Source of the DNA: Membranipora membranacea
Taxonomy: Eukaryota; Bryozoa; Gymnolaemata; Cheilostomatida; Membraniporidae
Assembly: GCA_914767715.1 (NCBI GenBank)
Contig: OU612065.1
Coordinates: forward strand, 11,530,001 to 11,594,000
Reading direction: 5' to 3'
Length of the DNA: 64,000 nucleotides
The notes beneath the pieces were generated by a model. That model saw only the letters and a program-made list of their open reading frames with translations, was not told the origin of the DNA and ran no database searches. Position numbers and translations under genes: made by a program. Positions 25,768 to 37,600 of the stretch are shown here, piece after piece (the stretch's first letter is position 1; each line of letters begins with the position of its first letter).

Positions 25768-27283
25768 ATTCAGATCAAGCAACTTATTGTGATGGAACCC
25801 AGATTTGAGCTTCAAACCCAAGCCATGAACTACACCTGACACCCCTCTATCTGCAATATCAGAAATATGTGATAGCAGGGAGTTGTCTTCTATTGTGAGA
25901 AAACAACCTGTAAGATCGGGTGAAGTTCATGGACTTTATAATTATTAAGCCTATGCTGGTGAAGTCTTTATTTTATTATGATTTGTATTCCAGTGACATT
26001 TTAGGAATTTTCATCCAAAAGGAACTTATGTCGGAAGTCAATAACTTTGTACTGTGCAGGTAATTAGGATTTATTTGACCTGAGCTCTTCCATCTCATGT
26101 GGCGGTCAATATAGTATTTTGTCATCAATTTCCTAGTCATATATCTATGGCCAACAGTCATAGATATATGACTATCCATTTCCTAATAGTAGATTATAAT
26201 ATTGACAGAAATAATTAAACATGGTAGTGCAGTGGAAAATAGATCAATGAAACGGAATTTGTAAAAAGGTCAAAAGAGGCTGCGTACTGAAAGAAATGGA
26301 AAATTTTATGATGCCGCGCCATTGGGTTGTACAATTTTAGAGTGGTGAGTCTGACTGTTTCATGTTCAAATAATCATGCACTATTGTCAAGAATATAGCC
26401 GAGTCCCTGATTACTTTCACATTCAAACAACAGCAATATATTGACGGACCTTGCATTTTAAAGAGTTGCACAGAAAAATATCAATTTAGTTATGCACGCA
26501 AAGATTTCATGGCAGTGTAAAACTGTTGAGCATAAAATCCTGACCGGAAATTAATCAATTTTCATTCGCCCTTAAAGTAAATATTAAGATCACTAGCAAA
26601 GGAAAACTTTGCTGATAGATTACAAAAAATGTTTGCAGCATATTCTGCAAAACTCTGGCAGTGAGAGTAGTTAACCCATGATCATTCTACAGCTGTACCA
26701 TATATCTCTAACCATTGGTTGCTCAGCTTATTACATATTTAGCAGTTTCCCAAACAAAGATTTTGATTGACCTCAAAATTGATTCGAAGAGGATCTAAAG
26801 ACGATCAGCTTAATACTTTTTGTTGATTGATCAAGTCAGGGAGATCAGATCAGATGTATAATTATTAAAAAGAAAACAATCAATTAAATTCCATTCCTTG
26901 AAAGTAAGCATAATTACAGATTTCATAACAAGATAATATCTATTAAAAAGTAGTTATTTATCTTTCTTGTTTATTGATTATAGTTGATTCAGGCAGGGAG
27001 GGCGGGAGAGATCCCACCCTCCCTGATTCAGGGTTGATTATAGTTGATTGTAGGTGTTGGGAGTTTTCTTGTCATGCATCATTTCTATTGATCAGCTTAT
27101 TACATCTACTCAAGTATTTTTCTTTCTCAACATAGTTTACTTGTCTCATGGAAACCAAAAGGAGAAAAAAATATCCTCCCTCTTAACATCAGCTTTTAAT
27201 TTCTGGGTTTTATTGCACAGCAGGCAGTTTTCTCTTTTGGTTATTCATCTATAAAGACTCTTATACAATTACCATCCAGCAAT
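25768..27283. other. Intergenic between SLC16-like and DNAJC27 genes
   Basis: No exons are visible. It contains an imperfect hairpin at 26135-26173 (15-bp arms AGTCATATATCTATG and its complement) and the G-rich micro-element at 26994-27025. The DNAJC27 promoter should lie at its right end. Confidence 0.5.
26994..27025. mobile_element. 32-bp palindromic micro-insertion with 7-bp TSD
   Basis: It begins CAGGGAGGGCGGGA and ends TCCCACCCTCCCTG; the arms pair with one mismatch. Flanks are ATTCAGG at 26987-26993 and 27026-27032. A further 16-bp sequence, TTGATTATAGTTGATT, is repeated at 26974-26989 and 27034-27049. The ends match the 17348-17374 element, showing a shared family. Confidence 0.7.
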
Positions 27284-30200
27284 ATGGATCCAAACAAACC
27301 CATAAGACTCAAGATTATCAGCATGGGAGATGCTGAAGTAGGCAAGGTAAGTAGTACTATTAGTTAGTAAGTGACTACAACTGTTCGTCACTGCTGTTCC
27401 ACTACAGCAAGCCCGATGGTATTGAACCTGAGATCAGGTGGAACCCTGGCAAGTGACAACTGAATGTATATAAAGCTATTGATAACACAAAATGAACAAT
27501 TCATCCTGATGTTGGACTGTGACAAATCAAACATTATGTTTTATCCAGAAATTGACATTTTAATTAGAATTTCATCACCAGAGGAATGTCCGGACCCTAT
27601 GATTGATTTATTAGTAGATTGTGTTAATAAAAATAATGATCAATGAATTTCCCTGGTATGTTAATAATGTTTCATTTTAATGCTGTGCATCACTAATGAG
27701 CAACCTATATATTGTAATGTACACCTGACTATGTCAGTTGTGATATTGGGATCGAGAATAAAAGTAGCAATTCTATCAGCTCACTCTTTCCTTATTAACA
27801 TCTCATACTATCCAACTCATAAGAATTCTTCCAATATAACTCACCATCAAGACACAACACTAAATCATTACACGCAGCATAAATACAGGACATTATCAGA
27901 CACAAAGATGTAACTATACCATCAAACAAAAGAGATCTTTTCCAGTCAGTTACATCAAATATACAAAGCAAATCCTCACTCTAGTAGAAGTACATTTCCA
28001 TCCATTCATGAATTTTTTGTGAAATTTGTTGCAGAGCTGTATAATAAAGAGATATTGTGAGAAGCGTTTTGTATCGAAGTATCTTGCAACTATTGGGATT
28101 GACTATGGTGTTACCAGGTAAAGTTTATTCCCTTACCATATGTTGTCAAAATGATATTCATTTATATGAAAAAAGCGCAGACGATTCAATCTCAATAGCA
28201 GATGGACTATTCCTTACTCAACATTTAGCAAGACAAAAAAGACCCTTGTAACCATTATACGACCTGAGAGGTATTTTTAAATTGTATTATTTTTGTGAAC
28301 AAATACGTAACTATATGTAAACTATCAAACATAAAATCATTACAATGTTATACCTACATTCACCATGGAGTCAGGGAGAAATCTTGGCTGAAAAAATCCC
28401 TCTCGTTGAGCTGATAATAGTGTCTGCATACTGATAATAAATTTAGTTCATTCTGAAATTTACAGGGTCAATCAGAAATCTACAGAACTCAAAGTTAACA
28501 TATTTGATATGGCAGGTCATCCAATATTTTATGAGGTATGTGGTTCTTTCCTGTGTCTAGATCAGATGATGCTGCATAAAACTATAACTAATTGTTGATT
28601 AGATATTTTAGTGTCCAGGATATTCCAAGATCCAATTTCAATCATCATGTACCCAGAAACACTTTAAAAGTATGGGGGATAGTGCATACTTTTTTTTCTA
28701 AAATTTGATTGTGTGCAGGGATGTCCACACTGCTTGCAGATTGACTCTGTGATATGAGACTCCACGCACTGTAGCGAAAGTGCCAAAAATGAACCCCAAG
28801 TGACCAAATTCCATTTTGCCTATAGAGGTTGATTTTATCCCAGTGCGGGTGAGGTGACTTTTCAGTTTGAGAACACAAGCGCATTTGGATTAATCCAAAC
28901 GCTACGGTACAAAGATAACCAACTAAACTGATTGGTTGCACACGCGCAAAGTGAGGCATGTCTAAATGAACAGCCTTATATACTTTTGTTCTTTGTAAGG
29001 TCAGCAAGTTGTTGTATTTTGATTAAAACAAACTTTTGCATGAAAATGCAAATGTATATGGCGCCTTGTTTTCCATATTTCTGCAGGTGAGAAATGAGTT
29101 TTACAAAGACACGCAAGGCGTAATCCTTGTGTATGACTCTGGGAACAAGAAGTCTTTTGAGAATTTGGAGAAATGGTTAGATGAAATGAAAAACGAGCTG
29201 AGTCATGCAAGAGATATGGACAATGTAGTATTTTGTGTTTGTGCAAATAAGGTAAGTTGTAACTTTTGGAAATTTCGTTTAATGTGGTTTTGCAGTATAG
29301 GCTTTTCAGTGAAAGTCAGTCAATCATTGGTCCCTGTTTAGTCAGAATTGAACTTAGCTGATGTTGTATTGCCCCCATCCCTCTTAAACTCATGAGATTT
29401 AATGATTGCAGTAGTTACATTCAAATAACATGCTAATGTGAAGTACTGAGGAAGTATTCCCACCATATTTCACTCTGATTTGTCCCTGTGTTTTGTAGAG
29501 TGACAGGCGTAAAGTTGTTGATGCTGCAGATGCTCGATTATGGGCTGACAGTAAAGGCTTTTTATTCTATGAGACCTCAGCTCTAAACGGAGACGGAATA
29601 CAGGATATGTTTCAGGTTAGTACTGGGGATGTGAGTACAATATCAACAGGAGAAAGGATCAACATATCTCAAAATGTTGTGCAAACATACATTAAAAATG
29701 ATTATGTGTGTACAGTAAAGCTATATCAAGGGTGCTAACCAGACTTGTAATCTCTATTATAGTTAATTTATAAAATTATTGCAGCTTTTGGATAAAGACA
29801 TTGTGCAGAACAAAGCCTCGCAACACAAATAACAGCAAGCATAGAGATTAAAACTAAATTTCTATTTGGTTCCCAAATAAAAAAAGATCCTGCTGGTTCA
29901 CTATTGCTGATGCAGATGCAGCTTTTCAAACTGCAGATCCTGACTGTTTTGCATCATAATTTGCCCTTGAAGATGGTAGATTTTTCTGTCCAGCCAGTAT
30001 CTTATTTTATGGTCTGCCTGAGTGAAAGTTCTATTTCAACTATCCCGATACCATAAGGGTAATTTGGTGAATTTCGTAATTGATTTTACCCTTCGAATCC
30101 ATGTTATTACCTTATGCTTCTTGGAGAATTTAAGTTTCCAAGTCTGGTGCTGATCTAGCTTAGCAATATATTTTGTAATTAGTCCCAAGTTAACAGGGCA

Positions 30201-31055
30201 GTGTTTATCAAATACATAATTTGATTCCACTCAGAATGGAGGCAGAGGGGTTCAGATTACATAATGTGATGCTTTGACTAGAGGTCCATACCATATACAT
30301 TCCTGTTTCATTATAGAGCTTATTCGAATCTGTGGTAACAGCATGTAAGAATGGAGGACGTAGGGTTCCGATTGCGACACAGCTAGGATATACAAAAGAG
30401 CAAGTGGATACAATACAACGACTAAAGAACGGCAAGACAGACTACGAAAAAATGGGACTCTATCACGGTGCTAACAAGTACGTCCTTGGGCACACAAGCC
30501 CATAATTAGCCTAGAAATTATCCAATACTTAACCTGTTCTAAACTGGAGAGTTGTCAGAGCAAGCCTTACATACAACAAATAGATGTGCAGTTGATAGCT
30601 TGCTATATTATTTCAGTTGTGTAAATTATCTTAACAGTTAGTGCTTGTATTCACAGATGAAACATCCTACAGTACACAACCTGAAGATTTATTCTGATAT
30701 TTGACTAAAATACTTGCAAAAGAAAATCACAAATTGTGTAATTCACCATTGTGTCAACTTTTGGGTGCCTATTCCAGATTATATTTTGGGGCAACATATT
30801 ACTTCCACTTTTGATAATTTGGCCAAGATTTTTCTCTATATTGAGATAACCTTCCATTGTAGTTAGGAGTTGAAAACCTCATAACTGGTGTGTTCAAGCT
30901 TCTCTGTCTATTGTAGAGAAGAGATAAACAAGGCTTACAGGAAATTAGCAGTTTTATTACATCCCGATAAGAGTGTGGCTCCGGGCACAGAGGAAGCTTT
31001 TAAAATCCTGGTTGCCGCGAGGACCACACTTCTGAAGAGCGCTACAGGGACCTGA
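27284..31055 (+). CDS. DNAJC27: DnaJ homolog C27 (RBJ), Rab-like GTPase with J domain
   Basis: Rab-related small GTPase carrying a C-terminal J domain; in mammals it is linked to MEK/ERK signalling and nuclear localisation. Exons: 27284-27346, 28035-28117, 28466-28535, 29087-29251, 29499-29615, 30317-30477, 30917-31055; 265 residues against 273 in human. G1 is GDAEVGKS, G3 is DMAGH (the DNAJC27 form with His in place of the usual Gln), G4 is NKSD and G5 is ETSAL. The J domain keeps helix II ([15 protein letters not shown]) with HPD at residues 235-237, so it should stimulate Hsp70. The block around [19 protein letters not shown] is near-identical to the vertebrate protein as I remember it. 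There is no C-terminal prenylation cysteine, as expected for this family. The last exon starts just before the conserved J-domain helix. Confidence 0.95.
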
Positions 31056-31693
31056 GCATGGGATATGATTTGTCATTGGTGTATGAAATGAATTATCTCA
31101 TCTGGTTTCCCAATACTACCACACCAAGTGTTTGGTGGTAGCTCAGCGATGGCTTGGTGCGCAACTTAGGTCATGGAAGAATTTAGTGGTCACATTCACT
31201 TGCACAGAGTTTCCTGACCCTGGTTCTCTTTATCCTTCATCAGCTGATGTGTGACATCTTACCAGTGTTTGGTGATTTTTTAAAGTTTATTTACTACAGA
31301 CAGTTCTAAAATCTATGTCAACAATAATCAAGATTCATGTTCAAGCACACAATTTTGCACAACATCAATAAATTACTATAAAACCGTAAACAATCATCTC
31401 TTAATTACAAACACATAAACAACATGCCTCCTCACTTCTAATATAGACGAGACCTAATAATCTCTATCGACTGGAATGAATGAAAATTCTTTGGTTTAAT
31501 TCAGGGATATTATAAAAGTAAATAACTGGATTCCCTACATTATTTGGTGTAGATGTTGATACATATTATGAATAACTCAAACCCTTCTTCGAGGTCAATA
31601 AGTGAGTGAAAAATTTTGGACACCCAGCTAATAGGCGCATGAAAACGATCATATTCTTTTTCACACATTTTTGATACAGGTAATGGTAGACGT
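31056..31693. other. Convergent 3' spacer, DNAJC27 / NAPRT
   Basis: Tail-to-tail spacer. A plus-strand AATAAA at 31377-31382 is a good candidate for the DNAJC27 poly(A) signal. No additional gene is visible. Confidence 0.55.
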
Positions 31694-34600
31694 TTAGGAT
31701 AATTCTCCAATCGGTTGATTACTCAGCCAGATGTCATGCATAAAATTGTAGAGCTGATCGCTGACTGATACCTTAAAATAGAAATATTAACAGATGAAAT
31801 TTTCATAATTTTAATTTGTAATGATGTCAAGGCCAACCACACCCTAAAATGTACACCGATATACTATTGCATGTATATCTTTGATCGAAAGAGAGTAGAT
31901 TAATTCACTTAGCTTGAGTACCACACGAGGAAATTTGATGTGACATCCCGAGGGCACGTTCATTATTTAGGGGTAGGTACATGTTGGGAACTCATTCTAA
32001 ATTGAAGCTAACGATCAAGTATACATACCCTAATAGTGTAGTCTCAATGTAAGTGTGACCATGAGAAGCAGTATATCATTGATCAGACCGAGATAGTGAA
32101 TCCAGTAAATGTTCAAGCTTGATGCATGTATTGATCCCATAATGAACACTGAATAAAAGCAGTTGTTGGAGATTCAAGATTGATGCCACATACTGCATGA
32201 CATAGCTAGTTTACCTTATAAGGAGTAGGGTTGAGTTGACGTTTATGGTCCTGTCTCAGACATGCTATGGAGTCAGCAGTTCTCTTCTTTAGTTCACTCA
32301 GTGGTGGGAGAGGATAACATACTTTACCCTGATCCCAGTATAGCTTCATCAGCTTCTCAACTTTAGTTGGAGAGACATAAGCTCTCTTAGACTCCTGAAA
32401 AAGAAATCAGGCTAATCAAAAAGTTGACTCGTAAAGGTTCATAAATATGACAAGGCCCTTGCATAAAAAGAAATGGCTTGAACAGTTGTTAGTTCTTTTG
32501 TATTCTATTTTCAGATCATTTCTTACTTTTCATTTTTGCACAGTGCACCATTTCAACCCGTTGATCGACATGGAAAGTTATATTTCAGCTTGGCTTAAAC
32601 TACATATCAGTCATAGGAAAGCAAAACCAGGTGTCTTCATATAACAGCAAAATTGTTAACGAGATTGGAACTGAAAAATCTTGCTCATTGAAAATAAAAT
32701 TCTAAATAAAGGATATGACACCCCATCATCAAGGAAACATACTTATGCGTTTTCTGAAATTACAATAAAAAAAAAGATTTTTGGTTGTCCCAATTTTGAA
32801 ATTGGGCAGAAAACTCCAATGCTATCTTGCAATGATGACACAAATCAAGACATCTCAAGGCACAGTTTCATAGCACAAATGGATTCCGAAAGATGTTTTT
32901 CCCTGTGTTCCTCACCAACAGGTCAGCCAGACCCAACACAGCCGCTCAGTCCACTAGCTAATCAAAAGAAACATGAGGTGTTGTCTACCCCTTCTCAATA
33001 TCACAAGACACTGTAAACGTATTTCAATTTGTCATAAATAATTTGTGTCCGAGCAGTTATACCATATACACATGATTATAGGATGAACCCCTCCTTCATG
33101 TTGTTATATCAATTTAAATCATGTTATAGTCAGCAATCAAAATCAACAAGCCAAAGAAGATGACGACATGATTTTCTAAATTTTGTAAATAAAAGGACCT
33201 TCCAGAAAAACTCACAACAAAAGGGTTTCTTATGAGTAGTCGTTGCCTAGCCTTAGGTTCTGCTTCCTTGGGAGCCAATAAGACATCCACAAGCCCTGTA
33301 CCATCAACTCCATAGAGTCTGTAGCTTTCCTTCTTACCAGGAATTGTCACTTTGCTCACATCTTCGCTTAGTTTTATACGTGGCTCTTCATTGATAGCTA
33401 CTAACTATAAAAAAATATAACACATACTTGCCATTGGGTCACATGAGGATGCTGGATGTTAGATTAAACTTTGCTTTATGGAAGGCTTGAGTTCTATGGG
33501 TCCCTGTGACCTGAACCCAGGTTGATTCGAGTTACCTCAGCCAGCCCCTTTTTAAAGACATGACAAGAGGTTGCCAGAGCAAGAGTGAAAATTTTTCGAG
33601 ACTGAGCAGGTTTAAGTTACCTTGTAGACACAGCCCAGGGCTGGCTGCTTCTGACAGGTGACTAGATGAGTTCCTATACCGTAGCTGTCTATGGAATGTC
33701 CCTGCTGATTGAGTGATGTGATTGTCTCCTCATTGATATCATTACTGGCCACTATCTGCAGCTTTGAAAACCAGGATAAATTGTACCTTAAAGGAAAATT
33801 ATCCATTAGTTTATAGGTGTCTCCATTTCAACTTAGTACCCAGAGGCGAAACCACAGTATTCAAGTATTCATGACACTTCATTCAAGTATATTCCCATGT
33901 ACACAAAAAAAATACAACTGTTTTTACCAAGTTTACATTTTAATTTCCTTTTCATCCCGTATCCTGACTTGAGAATAAATCCTGGGATACAAAACTCATT
34001 TATCATCTATTATAAGTTGAAATAACCTATTATGTTTGAGTGATACAATTCGATATGGGCAGCTTACCGTTCTGCGACAGACTCGAGCATCCCTCTAACT
34101 TTGTTTGATAGATAAGCGAGATCACCACTGTCCAGTCTTATTCCCACTGCCTGGTATCCAATCTGATTGAGTGCTAGAGCAACAGCACAGAAATTTGGTA
34201 TGCCACTCCTAAAAATACAAAACATGGCGTTTCGTTGACAAATCAGCTCTGAATTGTATAGGAACAATGAGTAATAAACTTAAAATTTCAAGCTAACTAA
34301 ATGAGTGCTTAAATCCAGTTGGCTTCCCTTAACATGTCATCTAAAACTGCCATCTTCCCATTACTCGATCGGCATTCAGAGATGTGTTTGTGGCCAGCTC
34401 CTAATTCTTATGATTTCTTGGTGAAGACTGTTTATTCGACTATAAGCTGACTCAATTGATTCTCATTTACTTTCTAACTCAACTTTATCAGCCAGTGACC
34501 GTAAAAGATTTGAAAATAATAACTTGGTGGCTTGTTTGTAGATGTTCAGTAAGATTGTAGAGGTTTGGAATTGTCTCTTACCTGAGCACATCATAAGTGT

Positions 34601-37600
34601 CGACTAACGCCAAGAATCCTTTAGGGAATGCTATAGCATAGGCTACAAACGCAGCCAACTCTCCTTTATTTGCCTCATCCACTAAGAAATCTACAAAACA
34701 AATTTTTTTCTTAGGCATATCGTTTGACATGTGTGCGTTTATGGATAAACACATATGTAGTGCCACGGCTCACTGGCTACACATAGTGTAAGTACTTTAA
34801 TCAGATAGCAATTAGACAACATACTGGTGCAGGTTTTGGATCGTCTGAAAAAATTTTCATGGACATCTATACCTCTATGCATGTACAGTCATCATCAGCA
34901 ATGACGGACACAATATTTCAGTATATATTTTTTGCTGTAATAATGTTAGGAATCTCAAACAATATTTATACCGATAAAAATGCCCCGTACCAAGAAAAGA
35001 GGAGATCTTTGTGAGCCAGTCCAGAGATAAAGATAAGAGATCAGCTTGTTTCCCGCTGCCATCTGCATGCTCCAGCGTCTACATAAAACAAAAAATCATA
35101 TCAGAAATAGGCCAAGCACCTAATTATGGTGGCGGAGGGAATGTACGACACATCATGCACTTCATTGCAACTTGGACGCAGGTTTTGTTCTGTATTGTGT
35201 GATTGGAAATGTTTCATTGATTGACTTGTTCTTACCTTTCCATTCATCTCCGATATATCACCGAATGAAGTGACAAACGCGTGAGCATGCGTGCCTTTCA
35301 CTGGAATACCGAACAGTTTACCCGCTAGAACATTACTCGTGCCATCGAATCCTGAAACGAAAAATTAGATATAAGCACACGTAGTTCCACAGTGGCGTTG
35401 TAAGATTTTGCCATCTTATAGGAGTTGTCCTTGCAAAGGCTTCAATTTGATGGTATATGACAACTTCAAATATCGCACTGTGATCTTGTTTGGAATTCGG
35501 AAATTAGAGCAATGACATGCCAAGAGTACAAAATTGGTAGAACTTCAACTAGAAAGTATATTTTCACAAAGCTATCACAATTTTACAATCAAAATTGTGA
35601 CATGTTGGCCCATCTAAAGGATGGTTACAGCTAGTTTAAGCTCTCAAACTCTGCCCAGGTTGCTGGTAGTAGAATTCCATTATTAACCAAGTCACACGCT
35701 GGACCAAGTCACACGCTGCACCAAGTCACATATATTATTAAGTCAGTCATTTGTCATGTTACGACTTGTGACTTGACTCTAAAGACATGTCATGGCTTCA
35801 TCCCAGCTCTTGCAAGAATAATTTAGATAAACAATATTACTGATCTAATGCTTTTAGGTATATCCTGCTGCTGCTGCTGCTGCTAACACAATATTATAGA
35901 GAAACTGAAGATGCAATCAAATGGTGTGATATACCACCTGGTTCTGTATTTGTCAATCAGTTACCTCCCATGAAGCAATATCTAGAGGCTGACAGACCAC
36001 CATCAGGTCCTTGTGCTCGTCTCAGTCCAAACTCTAACAGAGCTTTATCTGGTCCAGCAGCTAACCGAAACCGGGCGGCATTGGTAGCTACAAGACTACA
36101 ATAAAATAATACAGAGTAGTAAGTAGTGCTGATTAGTGGTACTCGTAATACGGGATAGCCAAACGCTGAAGCAATTGTTGAAGTTCTTATCCAGCTATAA
36201 AACGCTCAACATGTGTGACATTATGTGACATCTTAGGCCTACTGTGTGACCAACATTTACTATTTTAAGGAGATGCTACCAATGAACTTATCATTCATTG
36301 ATGATACCTAGCCTTGGTCTCACAGACACTGCTCTTCATTTCTAATCAGTAGTTACATTGCATAATTAAATGTGAAGGCCCTGTATGTACCTTGCGTAGT
36401 TGACCAAATTCAACATAGTAGTTTCAAGTAGTTGCGCAATTGGTAATGGTCCTTCAACAGTGATAAGGGGGACTTTAGGGAACACCACCAAGCCCTCGTC
36501 CACGGAGTAAACTTTCAAATCTTTAGCGGAGATGTCGGCTAGATAGTCAAAAAACCCTTCATCGACTGATGGAAGCACTGTGCGAAGGTAGTTCAAATCT
36601 ACAAATACAGAGAATAAAATTTCTTATGTCATCGTATCATACAATGCTGTAAGAATTCATTTTTAACAGTTTGAATTTATCCTATATCACTTTCAGAAAT
36701 GATTATTGCTAACCGCTCAATGGCAACCAATATATGCGATGAATGAAAGTTCAATGGAATCATAGACAGCTGACATATAAATATAGAAAGTTGATAGACG
36801 ATGAAAAGTTCAATCATGGATTTCACAATCATCCTGATATTCCTTTCTAGGAAATTGTGCGTCACAATTAGGGTCTAAAGATTTTCTAATTCAAACGCGG
36901 TGTCTCGGGACCCTCGCTTTGATCACAGAAAAAATAATTAATTTTGATTACGTGCTGCTGACCAATACTATGTGAACAGAGCTTCAGACAAATTGCTTAT
37001 AACCCTAGATGAGACAGTATAAGCCATAGCTTAGATCCAAGCGGCCAATGTAGACAAAAACCTTCACTGTGTCGTTACATGTATTGAATTTAAATCATAG
37101 CAAACGAGAGGAGTCTTCAATATTGGCTATTCTTTACTCTTGTTAATATTTGGCATGACAAGGGAAGTCTACCTTCTTCGGAAAATTTAAAGTTGTCCAG
37201 GAATTTGATACATTCCTCCACACCGGCGAATATAGTAAACTCTCCATGAAACGGATTCTTTCTAAAGAACAGGTCAAAAACAGCTATATCATCCTTCTTG
37301 TTGTTTTTCCAGTAACCATAGGCCATAGTAATCTGATATAAATCTATATTAAAAGAAACAAAATAATGCATGAAAAAGAAATTTAACAGGTTATTCACAT
37401 CTAGCTAAGCTTTCAAGGAATCAACTTTTGCATTTTCCGTCATTTAAAAGCTTTAGTGATACAAAAAATGAGCCAGAGAAGATTTCAAACTGTAGATTAA
37501 AGAGCCCTGGAACCAATTTAGAAAATATTCTAACCAATTCATGCATAACAATTATTGATCTGACAATTATAATTTGAAGCAATTATTTATATAAAATTTT

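Noticed and set aside
28645-29007. 120-codon minus-strand frame inside DNAJC27
   Set aside because: It lies in a DNAJC27 intron, is antisense, and has no family resemblance.
32681-33016. 111-codon plus-strand frame
   Set aside because: Intronic and antisense to NAPRT, with no homology recognised and no splice context.
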